Of a DNA stretch of 64,000 bases, positions 35,739 through 47,223 are shown piece after piece; the stretch's first letter is position 1, and the number at the start of each line of letters is the position of its first letter. Source of the stretch: Cryptomeria japonica. Its lineage: Eukaryota > Streptophyta > Pinopsida > Cupressales > Cupressaceae. Under the pieces are notes generated by a model. The model was not told the DNA's origin. It searched no databases and worked only from the letters and a program-made list of their open reading frames with translations. The position numbers and the translations under genes are program-made. Location of the stretch: positions 603,551,177 through 603,615,176 of the forward strand of contig NC_081405.1 in the NCBI RefSeq assembly GCF_030272615.1. Direction: 5' to 3'.

Positions 35739-35930
35739 ATGGCATCTTTGACCAACATCATGTTGGAACACAGTCAGAAGTTCAATAGCTACCACAACAC
35801 CTGGAAACAATGCATGTTCACGATATCTGAATATCGTTGCCTTGATCAGATTGATTTAGGCCAGACCTCGTCTTACAGGTCCCAGGTTTTTCACGATTTT
35901 TTCCTAAAAAATTGTCTATCGGTTTTCTGA
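35739..35930 (+). pseudogene. Truncated copia Gag start in E3
   Basis: The ATG at 35739 gives MASLTNIMLEHSQKFNSY followed by NTWKQCM...EYRCLDQIDLG. The W-K-x-x-M pattern is that of the N terminus of copia Gag. E4 carries the same segment at 61090 (with NYNTWKQRM) and E2 only its first residues. After about 45 codons the frame runs into hairpin repeats, so no capsid or zinc knuckle follows. Confidence 0.7.
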
Positions 35931-36330
35931 TTTTTTCCACAAAAAATCATGGAAGGGTTTTCACGATTTTTTCCTCAAAAATTGTTCGCAGGGTTTATAA
36001 TTTTCCCTTAAAAATTATCTCATCTGTAATCCGCGATATTCGCGTAAGATTTTAGTTATCTAAGTTTTACCCTTTTTTTCCACAAAAACGATGATTTGTA
36101 ACCTCAAATTTCTTGGTTTTTCGATTTTCTCCTCAAAATCGTAAATTCTCTTTTTGAGGGTTCCTATTTCAAGGTTTGACGGTTTTTTCCTCAAAATCGT
36201 GCTTTGTTGCAGTTAGTTTGGGTCGCACCTGCCAGGGCGAACATCTGCAACCGTGATATCTTGCAGTCAGTTTTGGAGTTGATACTCTTCTGCAAAAGGG
36301 TTTGCCAATTTTCCTCAAAATCATAGTTTC
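35880..36330 (+). repeat. E3 hairpin array
   Basis: About eight hairpins, for example GATTTTTTCCTCAAAAATT and GATTTTCTCCTCAAAATC, with loops CCTC, CCAC or CCTT. The order and spacers partly match E4. Confidence 0.7.
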
Positions 36331-36921
36331 AAGTTTCAGTTTGGTTACCCAACGTCAGGTTGGATGGATTTTGGTATTTCTTGGTCATTAACACTTTTCA
36401 GATCTAGGGAGGGTCTCCACCGCAGCAAAGTGTTCTTTTCATTTGTGATCAAAAGACCTACAGTGTCTTCTGTAGGGTAGTTAGTAGATAGAATGACCAT
36501 TGAGGGAGGGTATTAGAATATTTAATTATATTTTAGTCACCTATATTTAGTTCCTTGTTTAATGGTCATTTAGCTTTTTAGTTAATTAGCTTTTAAGCTT
36601 TATTTAGTATTTAGCTTTTTCTTTTTAGTTAATTAGCTTTTAAGCTTTATTTAGCTTTTAAGCTTTAATTTAGCTTTCACGCTTAATTTAGCGTTTAGGT
36701 CTTTAATCTTTTACTTTAACGTTATGTTCTAATTATAGAACATTGTCTTGTAACCTCTATATATACGTGTGTATATCGTTCAATGTAATCATCCGATTAT
36801 TGAATCATTCATTCAATTTATTTTTTAGGAATCGCATATTGCACACTTGCGTCTTCATGTTGATCACAAAGAGGGAGAGAATGCAAACATGGTCCGCCAC
36901 TTAGAGATGTTGATAACATGA

Positions 36922-37250
36922 CACAAAGGTATGACAACAATTCTGACTTTTACAACAGCAGTTATATTTCCTTGCATCATCATGAGATAACAGCCTTTTC
37001 ACGAGGTTAATGGTGTTGTAGAGTCTTCTTTTTATGGCACTCAAGATTTGGGTGTTAAAGATGAATTATGTGTGGCAGATTCGTGCTAAAAACATTCTGA
37101 TTTCATATATCAGATCATGGAAAATAAGCATCAGCTGAATGACAAGAGTTTCTTGGTAGGAAACTTGGAGATAGAGCTATCCTATGAGATTGATTACACT
37201 AGTGCATACGAAGATGTCTCTCAATAAGCCAATGATGATGACTCCACATC
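36922..37250 (+). other. Continuation of the element interrupted by E3
   Basis: Noncoding or heavily decayed. It is a short stretch between the TGA of the interrupted ORF and the next LTR. Nothing recognised. Confidence 0.4.
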
Positions 37251-38614
37251 TATAATGTCCCCACTTTGAAATAGAATTTAATAATAAATAATAATAATAA
37301 AATTTAAATATTAAAAAATTAAATTAAAACATTAAAAATATAATTAAATATAACTAATTAAAATTTAATTAAGTAAATGAATGGTCAAAAGACATTGAAG
37401 CAAAAGTTGTGACTCCTTCAACAATGAGATATAAAAGGGAGAAGAAAACTTCATTTGAGGGGGGGATAATGGGGAATCAGAGGTGCAGATCTGATTTAAA
37501 TAAAAGTGCAGACTTGATTGTGAAAGGTTATGTCCCTTTCAAAGGGCAGAAATAATGAAGAGTTGCACTCTTTCAACGGGTGCTAATGGTGAAATGGTGT
37601 GTCTCTTACCAAAGGGCATATATGATGAAGAGGTGTGACCTTTCCCTCTAATTAATAGATATAAAGGAAATGAATCAAAAGCAATTAGGGACATCACCAT
37701 CGATCGGATCAGATTAGATCAGAACTGTTATTAAGGTACAGGCAGTAACATCCTTGCTCTTGGTGTCATACTTAATGAATGATACTAAAGGAGAAATCAT
37801 CGCAGAAGAGCATCAGGCCATTTTCATCCTACGATAACCAAACTTAGGCACTCATAACACTGGTACATATACTCATGATCATACAGTTTCAACAACGCTA
37901 TATAAGCATGCGTATCCTGCAATAGTCTAGGAATTGGTGATAATCTGAGTAATGATGATTAATTGAGACTATCTGAAATTATTTATTTTCTGAATATTGA
38001 TACATCTGGATACTGATAATTGCCTTATAAATAGTCTGATAACAATCTGAATATTGGTAGATAAAAATCTAAATAATCTGAATATACAAACATTTGGATA
38101 CTGGTACTTGTTTGCTAAATAATCTGATAACGATCTGAATACTTATAAATCAACAAGTGCACCGTACATGATAGGGGGACCGGGGAACTGCTGTACAAGG
38201 GCACCCTGTACAGGGCGCCCTATATGATAGGGGGAACTGTTGTACAAAGGCATCCTATATGGTTACATTCAATAGGGGGAACTGCTGTATTAAGGCACCC
38301 TACATGGTTACATTCAGTAGTGGGGACTGTTAAAGACACCCTACCAAATCTTGCAGTATAGTTCACCACCATAATTCATGATTTTTACTCTGTTAATGTT
38401 ACAAGAGTTCCTCTTAATGATATACATAGCTAATTCTATATGTATATAGTCGCTCATATGATCATTCCTTAATGTAATTTGTGGTATCTTCTGACTTTAT
38501 TTTTACTGGTCATTTGACAACAGCAGAGGCTAAGGTACCTTCTCTCAACCCCTGTACTAAGAACTGAGATCCATAACTAGGATATTTTAAACCAATTTAC
38601 TAGGGGACATTACA
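37251..38614 (+). repeat. Long LTR of the TGTAATGTCCCC family (5' LTR)
   Basis: 1364 bp. It starts TATAATGTCCCC (consensus TGTAATGTCCCC judged from the ends) and finishes GGGGACATTACA, giving a 12-bp terminal inverted repeat with one mismatch. It is followed by AGTGATATCAGAGCATTG (38615), a decayed primer-binding site. 57698-58831 is a reverse-oriented relative sharing long stretches (CTTTCAAAGGG, CAGATCTGATT, TCCTTGCTCTTGG-like). No downstream 3' LTR is present in the window. Confidence 0.75.
38170..38345. repeat. Tandem repeat inside the long LTR, ~47-bp unit
   Basis: Four units around GGGGAACTG at about 38183, 38231, 38277 and 38321. Each continues CTGTA-AAGGCACCCTA-ATGGTTACATT. Confidence 0.75.
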
Positions 38615-38929
38615 AGTGATATCAGAGCATTGATCCTGCCATCCTGCAGGGTAAGGCTAAAACAATGAATACATTCTAGTCAATAGGAAGATCTATCAAT
38701 ACATTTATTCACGTAAGTGAATTGATGTGTATACTTCATGTGCTATGTATATTCTCTTATATGCTTCATGATTGATGTGTCTTCAGCATATTCACTCCAT
38801 AAGTGCATTATGCATATCCATGTCTATACTTCATGTGTATGTGTTTATCCATGCTTCATAATTGACATGTTGGCTTTTTGCTTAATGTGTTTTCCACATG
38901 TATGACTTGGTCTTAAGTGTACTTATGTG
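38615..38929 (+). other. Leader of the TGTAATGTCCCC element
   Basis: Begins with the decayed primer-binding site AGTGATATCAGAGCATTG. The remainder is repetitive CTTCATG / ATGTGTAT text with no coding content. Confidence 0.45.
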
Positions 38930-39150
38930 CATGATTCATGCCTTACATGTATTCCTCTGTCTACTTCATGATCCATGCCTTTTGTGTATTCATATGTATT
39001 ATTCATGTTTTCCGTAGCTGCTTCATGCCTTATGTGCTTTGCTTCATGTTTTTCGTAGCTACTTCATGCCTTATGTGCTTTGCTCCATGCTTTGCTTTGT
39101 TTCATGTTTCTCGTAGCTGCTTCATGCCTTATGTGCTTTGCTCCATGCTT
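38930..39150. repeat. CTTCATGCCTTATGTGCTTTGC repeats
   Basis: Variants of TTCATGCCTTATGTGCTTTG, TTTCGTAGCTGCTTC and CCATGCTTTGC recur several times with steps of roughly 45-65 bases. The block ends exactly at the start of recognisable aORF2 sequence (TGCTTTGCACTAT). Confidence 0.7.
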
Positions 39151-40742
39151 TGCACTATGATCCAAGAACCAGAATGATCAAATCGCCTAAAGGGGCAGTG
39201 CTTGCATACTTAGCCGAAGGATCAATTGTGGAAATGTTTGGAATTCCCAGATGTATGGACATGCAAGAGATGACTAAGGATGATACCTTAGCAAAATTTG
39301 TGAAGAGAGCGGATGCATGTATGACAGTTGTGAACAATGAGTGGGTCATTGAGCCAAGGCATCACCACTCTAGATTGCCCAAGAGACTTCTATGTTCAGA
39401 CTTCAAAGATGAGTATAGCGACTTAGTATTTTTAGTCAACCGAGTGATGGGAGCACCTCAAGGGGCATTGTTCAAGAATTGGATGTACTACTACATTGAA
39501 GAAATATCAAAAAGAATGGTGTTCAACTGGACCAAGATAATCAGTGATAACCTCGACTTCCAGTTGAGAGGTTTGGAGAAAACGCGAGCATTCAGCATGG
39601 CCTCCTACATTGTGTATGCACTAGCCAAATTTGTTGTGTACAAAGGACTGATATGCAAGGGCGAAGTCGGAAATGGGCCAGGGCAATATAGAGTTTATGA
39701 GTGCTATCCACAACTTCATATGCACAAGATTAAACAATACAAGAGGGTGAACGATGCTTTCACCATGTACATCACAAGACTGTTGTAAGGTGGGATCCAC
39801 AAATGGTTGTCCAAGGAGGCAACAAAACTTATTGAGAAGTATAGATCGTGCTATATACAATTTCCTACCTTCACATACCTGCGGATTCAGGGATTTTGAT
39901 CCGAACCATACAAGCTTCCTAGGTATCCGACAGATAAGATGATTATGCTTCAGGTAGTGAGACAACTTTTGGAGTATGATTTTCTCCAAAAGAAAAAGCA
40001 TAGAACAGGGATAACTCTTCCAATTGCACTTGGAAAGACATTGGAGGTATGAGGCAGCAAGGAGTACACATTTAGAGGTTGGAAAATGGATTGAAGATGT
40101 ATCAAAACAAGCAGATGATTTCCTAGCTCAGTTTGACCAAGCATTTGACAAGACGTCAATGCTCATATTCAATATACAATATCTGGAGGGAGTTTGGGAT
40201 GATTTCCAACCTATGCAGGAGAAGACATTTCCTTGCCTCAAAGGGTTGAAGCGAATCCCAATGCCTACGTTGATCCAGGAGGGATTTGTGCATGCAGGTG
40301 ATGTTTATGGTTTTCAAGGATGGTATTGTTCTTTGGCTATGCGGAAGTCCACTTATGATCATGCAAGACAGGAGTGCACAGAGATGGAAGGATCAATCCA
40401 GGAGATTCAATCCAAGATCCTTACATCAATTGATGAGTTTACACTTAGAAGAATTGAAAGAAAAGATGAAATTTGTTTACTTCAATCAGTTAGAATCTTT
40501 GAAGAAGAGTCGGATAGATGATTCGGTTTCTCTTGTGGATCACATCCACAATTTGTAAAAGCTCATGCCGGATTGGGAAAGTGTCTTTGATGCTTGCTCA
40601 GATGCCTTGGATGCAACAGGAAGCTTTACCCAACATCACCATGGAGGAGCTCAACTCAGTCTTGGCCAGATTCTTGGAGTATGCAGATAGAGAGAGGGAT
40701 GCAAGACAGAATCTTCTAGAAGATTCCTTGCTTGATGACTAG
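39146..40742 (+). pseudogene. aORF2: second copy of the FGIP accessory ORF, 5'-truncated
   Basis: Homologous to aORF1 from its ALHY position onward. Shared points are GSIVEMFGIP, LPKRLL, LVNRVMGAPQGALF, FNWTKIISDNL, YKGLICKGEVGNG, TFTYLRIQGF and the C-terminal ITMEELNSVLARFLEY. The first 200 codons are open (39138-39788), then a stop, with RLL-stop-GG aligning to TLQGG in aORF1 (a probable C-to-T nonsense change). Translation resumes at 40024-40521 and 40518-40742, ending at TAG. The basic, acidic and coiled-coil middle of aORF1 has been lost by deletion near 40010-40070. The extreme N terminus is absent: the copy starts at the repeat junction. Function unknown. Confidence 0.7.
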
Positions 40743-41700
40743 GCGTCATCCTATTGGACCTCTTCTTTTTTGTTGAAAACCCTAATTAGGGTTATTTTAG
40801 GGTAGTGTTGGCAAGATTTTGGCCCTTGATTCTAATTGAATCTTGGTCATTCATTTCATTTGAGACTCTATATAAACCCATTTTCCTCTCATTTGTAAGA
40901 GAGATTTTTGAGACTTGTCGTCTATATGCAGCAATCTTGAATATAAATCATTGAAGTGTGGTGGTTTTGTTTAGATTTTGTATGTATTTGTGGTTCTCAT
41001 TGCCTCCAAAATTTAGATTATAATTTGTTTCAAGTATTTTAGATTGGATGAAAGAAGTGTTGAATGCATTTGAATGAGATTCGTATAATCCATACCACTA
41101 GTTTCTTGCTGATTGTAAGTTTGTCTTGTGTGGTCAACTAGAATTGATTGAACTTAACGTCAATTATTGCACATCCATTGGTATACATTGCCTTGATGGT
41201 ATTGATGTTGATGGTGATAATTTGAACATCTATAACTTTACCTTAGATGATTGCACTCAGCATGTGTTGAATTGTTCTTTGATGGTAAAACCTTGCCTAG
41301 TTGAATCTCATTGACTCATTCATTACGTCTTGCATTCTAGGTTTTAGATTAGAACTTCTAAACCCTTATCCCTTTTGCATTTTATTTGAAAATCCTTTGT
41401 TAGATTAGAATCAAGAGCTATAATTGCAAAATCATTCGAAGTCATTGGCAACCCATTGTTATTCATGATAAGTTTGACAAAACCGACAATTATGTAAGTC
41501 CCCAAGTTAAAACAGCATAACACATCAAGCCATTGAGTTACCCACATGTCAAGAACTGACTGTAGAAACCCTAGAATCGTCTTAGCTGATCAGATATTTA
41601 GCATTTGAGGTGATTTTGTTCAAGAGGGTAAAATACTTTGGTATTTTATTCTATGTTCGATCGTGCATAAAAAAACACATCAATAGATCCTTAACCCTTA
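40743..41700 (+). other. 3' noncoding region after aORF2
   Basis: Same order as the 3' side of aORF1: telobox palindrome AAACCCTAATTAGGGTT (about 40777-40793), TATA box CTCTATATAAACCC (about 40865), T-rich stretch, then GATTTTGTTCAAGAGGGTAAA (about 41611) aligning with the presumed polypurine tract of the aORF1 element. Confidence 0.55.
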
Positions 41701-43041
41701 TTTAAAAAAAAAAAAAGTTTCACTGATGCTTTAAAGTTCAAGTTCTGAAGCTTTCACAGAAAAGTGATTTCTTGTGAACCTATAATCTACCATGTGTGAT
41801 TATCACATCTTATATTAGAAACTTGCAGATTATAATATACATGTAGCCTACCCTCGATTATTACCTATCATTAAGTTATATATTAAAACTAAAAGTTAAG
41901 TCGGATGGGTCATGTCTATTACTATATACTCTTTGAATATTATGAACATACATCTGCAATTGGCATATCACATCCTTCACTCCTTTTCAACATGTATTTC
42001 ACATTGAATACTTTACAGTTTTTACATGATGGAACTCTTGGTTAAGTACATCTCATGTTGCATGAAGGTGTGAGATCAAAGCATTAACAAGCTACTTGAG
42101 TTTGTTCTCGTTAAACAGCTAGCTAAACCTATACTTGCATAGCTATTAAAAAAATCAGAGAACAACCATATGCACAAAGTTCAAACAATAAGATGGCCAT
42201 TAAACTATCACCATGCTTGTAAAATCGTATTTGTTGATGGAAAAAGATGTAACATCCATGTTGCTCTTGAAGCAAAAAAATATTTGTAGTGTTGGACAGT
42301 AGAAGATACGTAACAAAGTTGATCATCATCTCTATATAAAATATAACTTAGTACTGTTCTATGAACAGCCTTAAATTAATCACATATATATTCTTTATGA
42401 TGCATACATTTACCCACTATTATAGGCAAAATAGCCTTTGATCAAACTTTCACCTGAAACTTAAATGTTCAAAAGAAAATAATGCCAACAGCAGATATTA
42501 AGAGTGACAAACATCCAAGATGCTGCAAACCAGCACTACAGAAAGAAGCCAGACTAAAGGCAATAAAACAAATGTCCTACTTATACACAATCAAATAGAA
42601 AAATATTAAAAACCAATTCCATGTGCAATTAAAGAAATATATTTTGTATTATACAATAAAGGGCACATCTAGATTCACTTATTTCAGAAGTAAGGCAAAG
42701 CTCCAACCTTTTTTTGCTGTTGAATTTCAGAAGCAACTCCAACGAATCCAGACAGTGATTTAGAACTTGTCAAATGAATACTATGAACACTGCATTTGAC
42801 ATTAAAGATGATTGTTCTTCAGCTTCTGCAACAATATTAATGTTGAGAATAACAGTATGCACTCATCTCCTAGAACAATATAACTAAAAACAATTGAATA
42901 GCATGTTGTTCACATTATAGTAGTATAACTCTTTTCAGGAATAATTAAGCAAACGAAAAGCTTAAAAAACAAGAAAATCAATTACTTGAGAGCAATCAAA
43001 GAAAAAAAGGGTAAATTAAAAACAGAGAAAAATATGCTGTT
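41701..43041. other. Spacer
   Basis: AT-rich, no gene, tandem repeat or element end recognised. Confidence 0.5.
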
Positions 43042-43257
43042 TTTTTAATTTCTTGCCAAATAAGATCACACGGAAACTATAACAAATGAGAGTGTGCACC
43101 ATGAATTATGGAATTTGTGAAGAGCACGTGGTTATACTGAGAGGGGGGGTTTTTAATTTCTTGCCAAATAAGATCACATGGAAACTATAACAAATGAGAG
43201 TGTGCACCATGAATTATGGAATTTGTGAAGAGCACGCGGTTATACTGAGAGGGGGGG
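43042..43257. repeat. Tandem duplication 2 x 108 bp across a transposon junction
   Basis: The units 43042-43149 and 43150-43257 are almost identical. Each consists of flanking sequence followed by the first ~32 bases of solo LTR A (TGAAGAGCAC...GGGGGG). The duplication therefore happened after LTR A inserted. The breakpoint joins the G-run to a T-run. Confidence 0.85.
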
Positions 43258-43977
43258 GTGAATCAGTATAACAATAATATTTTACCAATTTAAACTTTTT
43301 CAATTTCAATCATAACTATATAACTTATCTCATTAACATATTCATTGCACACCAACATTCATATGTGATCTAAATAATATGAACACAAGTAGAACACGAG
43401 ATATATACGTGGAAACCCTTACGGGAGAAAACCACGACAATAAATGCTTTTATATAAAATCTTCTTTTACAATGTTCGTAGGCACCAACCTACTAGAGGC
43501 ACCAACCCCTAACTCTGTTTGTGAGCACCAAACTCCCAAATCTGATTTTGTGAGCACCAACCCACTTCATATAAATCTGAATTTCCACCTTGACAATGTT
43601 GCTTCTACAACAGATGATTGATTCTATTCTTCTCAAATTTCCTTCTTCAAACTGCTATAATTCTCTTCAAATTGTTACAATCACCTCTCAAAATAGTCAC
43701 AACTCTGCCACAAAACTCTGTTGCATTCTGTTCTCCAATCTGCTATAAATTTGTTCCTCACATGCATATACTCTTCTACATAAATCTGCAACTATTCCTT
43801 TCACAACTGTATCTACTCTCAGTCACAAATCTGCATATCTTTTCTTCTATAAATCTGCCATGACTTCTTCAAAGTCTGCTATAAATTCTCCTTACGTCCT
43901 CTTATTCATTTCTGCTATAATCCTTTTCTATATCTTCCTTGGTGTATATCATATATATACATTACTTGCATACCCAC

Positions 43978-44298
43978 TGTTTGCCACATACAGTAACTGA
44001 TTAAACGCAGAAAGCAAATGCACAAATCATAATGGAAGTATGTCGAAGAACCAGTTTCTGTGTTAATTCAACAATCCATGTACATCAAGTGCTTATAACA
44101 TTAAACTTAGAACGACTATCATGATGATACTAGAAAGGAAAGGTACACAATATATAATACCCAAAGGGGTGCGACCAACCGTCGCGTCCAACTGCCCTTC
44201 GGGACGACTAACCAACTGACTGCCATAACTTATTATTACCGACGACAACATAAACATAATATGACAACATAACATAATGATTATTCCCGGCAACATCA
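43978..44298 (-). repeat. Gypsy 3' LTR
   Basis: 321 bp. It retains a 54-bp GC-rich segment (about 44160-44213) that the 5' LTR has lost. A short direct repeat (CTAAC) at the edges suggests deletion by slippage in the other copy. Confidence 0.88.
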
Positions 44299-44373
44299 TC
44301 CCCCCCAAGAAAAGAAGTCGTCTCCGGACGACTTAATACAAAAACAGAGAGGGTGTGCATACACTAAACAGAA

Positions 44374-46790
44374 TCAAGGGAGAGAAGAAGAAGGGGGCGG
44401 AGGGGGCATCCCTGAAGCAGCATGTGGCAGAGCTGATGATGATGATGGTGTCAGTCGTGCGCGCAGACCATACACTTGATGTGTCCGCACCTGTAGGTCC
44501 CGCTCAGCAACCTTCCTATGCTCAATTGCAGACTTAAACATCCGAGCAACTTCCAGGAGTTTTCCCTCCTTGGCATCCACCGTCACTCGTGCCTGTACCA
44601 GACTAGTGGTCAGGGTCGCCTGTTCTACCCTTGCGTCCTCTAACTCTGCAGCTAACCGTGCCTCTCGACAGCAAACTGAGCCCTCTCGGCTTCCCACGCC
44701 GCCTCTCGGCGGTCCAAGTCTCTCTGCACGGCGTCAACCTGGGTGGCCAACTCCTCCCGAGCTCTCTCCGCTGCCACCCTCGCAGTCAGATGTCCTACAG
44801 ATACGGACTCCGTCCGGCGAAGTGTGATACACTTCCCTGAAGATTTGCTCAATCTGCCTCCCGAGGGACTCCACTAGTGGCATGCTCACTGCCCATGCAG
44901 CCAACATCTTTGCCGTCTCAGTTTCTAGCCATCCACCTCTCTCAAAACAGGCAGCAAATGCCTGCGGACAACCCTCCCACATAAACCTGAGCGGTCACTT
45001 CAACTCCTGAACTATGTTGTCGAGGCCCTCTGACTAAAGGGAAGCAATCATCTCCCGCCCTCGACGGACCTCCTCCTGCAGATAACTTTGTAGTAGTTCC
45101 CGAAAGTAAGTCTATCCTTGGCCTATCATATCTTGGAGGTACGCCTCCACGTCTACCCGACCTGGCTACCCGCTCTTCATGTGGCTTGCTACCATGCCCG
45201 ACTGGCTGTCCACGTGGACCTCCACTATCTACTCTAGTGCCAACTCCCTGCCCTGTACCTCCGTCGAGTGTGTCACATCCCTGGGAGAACCTTCGCTATC
45301 TAAGTCCACAACCTCTACGTCTAAGTCCTCCCGAGGGTCACCGCGCACGGGGGTATCCCGTGAGGGAGAAATGGTAGTAACTGGCCTAGGCGACATGGGT
45401 GTCATCTCGAACTCCCTGCTCAACCAACTGTCCTCCTTGAGGGGGTGTAGGATCCCCCCGCCTATTGCTCCTGTCACTGCCTGATTGTGCCCCTGCACTT
45501 TCCCTGTGTGCCTCGAATCCCCTACTTCTTCTAACGGAACTATCTCTGTCTCCCTTCCTCTGTCCCTAATGGCAGCCCCATTACTACAAGCGGCCTCCGC
45601 TCCCCGAAGGCCGGAATGGACACAAAGCCACTCGTAGACAGACTCAAGTGTGCTGAGGCAGTCAACATGGGTGTGGCAAACAAGACTTGGGGTGGGGGTG
45701 TGGATGCTGGTACGGCCTCGGCTAAGCTTGCCCCACCATCTCCATCTGAGTCACTCGAAGCTTTCGAGATCTCTTCCCGCCCGCTGTCAAAGTCGTCGGA
45801 CTCGGACACATCCTACCTTCGCCTCTTTTGTCCTGTCGTAGGTGTGAGCCCTACATCCATATGTCGCCAATAGAAGATAGGTGGCTCCCCTGGTTCCAGA
45901 CTACCTTCCGGTTTGATGTCCACTTCGTCCTCCGGCAGCTAGGAACACATAGCCTCCAGGAACAATCCAATGGCATAGTGCGGCATGTAGAAGGTGCGGT
46001 GGTGTAGAGTCATGAACTCACACATCCTATCCGCAAGTACTGTAGCCCAGTCACACTGCACCCCATTCATAAGTCCATTCATCCAAATAATTTGAGGTAG
46101 GGCGATATCTGATGCTCGATTGGACCCGGTGAGTCGGCTCTTTACTACATCCATGATACAGCGCCACGGCCCTTCGGCTACAAATGACTTCTTCATTCCC
46201 CTATTTTTTGTGGCGCTGGTCACAGAGGCCAGTTCAGCCGGTGTAAGGTTGCGAGAGACCATCTTCACCCAATGTTCCTTCGTGTCCTTATTCATTTTCT
46301 TAGCCTTCAGCTCCACTTTCTTCCCATTGTGGCCTGGTATGCCAAATACCCTCGTAAAATCTGCTGTTGTGAAGGAAACCCTTAGCCTATGGTTGCCGTA
46401 GTCAAACGTGCTCATTCTGGAGGTGGCGTCAAACACGTCGACCATCATTCGCAGCGGTACCTCGAATTTCTTTATGGGAAAAACCGGCATCTGGATAGCC
46501 CAATGAACTCCTGCTCGCTGTAAATTCTTTTTCACTTCGTGATCAGCAGCATTCTCCTGCCACCACTTGCAGCACTCGGCTCCATTCACACCCTCAAACA
46601 CAATAGTGTCGGCAGTAACCTTTCCCGTGGCTATGGCTGTGGCTATCTTTGGCCTGTGTTTCTGTTTGCTGGCGTTGGTGCTTGTATCGGTGCCTCCTGC
46701 AACTCGAACTCTCAATGGTAAAACCCTCGTAGTCTTGTCCATGTCTGTCTGCAACTTTGCTCGCCAATGACGTTTGCCCACTAAATGCAT
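44374..46790 (-). pseudogene. aORF3: accessory ORF after gypsy integrase (FGIP-like domain, acidic linker, coiled coil)
   Basis: The first 283 codons (46790-45939, MHLVGKRHWRAK...) are open and include RLRVSFTTADFTRVFGIPG, GPWRCIMDVVKSRL and ALPQIIWMNGLMNGVQCDWA. In the same frame, past TAG codons at 45941 and about 45815, come a basic GQKRRR and an acidic Ser/Asp region (45809-45540). After shifts come 45498-45229 and 44982-44734. The C-terminal part (44852-44374) is a strong Ala/Glu/Arg coiled coil ending in a proline/serine tail. The layout parallels aORF1. The position after integrase is that of the env-like ORF in Athila elements, but no membrane segment or signal peptide is visible. It resembles the plant-transposon-protein type of domain; function unknown. 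Confidence 0.65.
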
Positions 46791-47223
46791 TCCCTATAGG
46801 TTGCCTCCTTAATCTACCAGCCGAGATATGGCTACCCGTAAAACCGTTACACCACTTCCCCTTCTCTGCGGCAATGGTTGCGGGTAGTTTGTCTCCTTTC
46901 GCTTTGCCGAGGGCCTACGGCTGTGCGTGCTGCTGCTGGGTGACGGTGTTTGTGCTGCATGTTGGGTGGCGTGTTTGTGCTGCGTGTGCGTTGTGCGACT
47001 GCGTGTGGCGTGTGCAGTTGTGTTTGCTTGTTTGTGCGGCTGCGTGTTTATGCGGTTGTTTCCACCGCACAATGTTGCCACCGCATGGTGGTTCCACCGC
47101 TCGATGGCCCCACTGTTCGATGTTCCCATCGTCGGTGGTTCAACCGTGGTTTTTTTGTTTTGTTTTTTTAATATATATAAAAAAAATTTATATATATATA
47201 TATATATTTTCTTTTTTTTTCAA
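46791..47223 (-). other. Spacer between integrase and aORF3
   Basis: Contains a TA tract (about 47169-47208) and a GC-rich, repeated section (46900-47130) with GCGGTGG-A words and TGTGCGGCTGCGTG variants. An open frame (47129-46809) continues into the aORF3 frame through two stops. It is low complexity, so an N-terminal extension is possible but unsupported. Confidence 0.5.

Larger units (their letters stand above)
34589..36827 (+). mobile_element. E3: non-autonomous short-LTR retroelement (TATT family)
   Basis: A 2239-bp element with target duplication GGAAT (34584-34588 and 36828-36832). The 5' LTR is 34589-34912 (324 bp) and the 3' LTR 36511-36827 (317 bp); both start TATTARAATATTTAATT and end TTTTCA or TTTTTA. 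The primer-binding site TGGTATCAGAGCGGGTCG is at 34913. The polypurine tract GAGGGAGGG ends at 36510. A leader frame (35090-35578) shares its core with E2. The Gag start MASLTNIMLEHSQKF (35739) includes NTWKQ and runs about 45 codons before degenerating into the hairpin array. Confidence 0.92.
34155..36921 (+). pseudogene. Unidentified retroelement ORF, interrupted by E3
   Basis: A Lys/Glu/Ser-rich frame begins MIDELTKMMNDPDIKAYG (34155). It shifts once near 34370 and continues to the E3 insertion after ...ESLDQEE (34588). Skipping E3 and one copy of GGAAT, the same frame resumes at 36833 (SHIAHLRLHVDH...) and stops at a TGA (36919-36921). The position after an LTR and primer-binding site suggests a Gag-like product. 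No zinc knuckle or protease motif is visible and I cannot name the domain. Confidence 0.5.

Noticed and set aside
44374-46790. aORF3 as a retroviral-type envelope gene
   Set aside because: The position after integrase is that of env-like ORFs, but no signal peptide, transmembrane segment or cleavage site is visible. The C terminus is a soluble-looking coiled coil.
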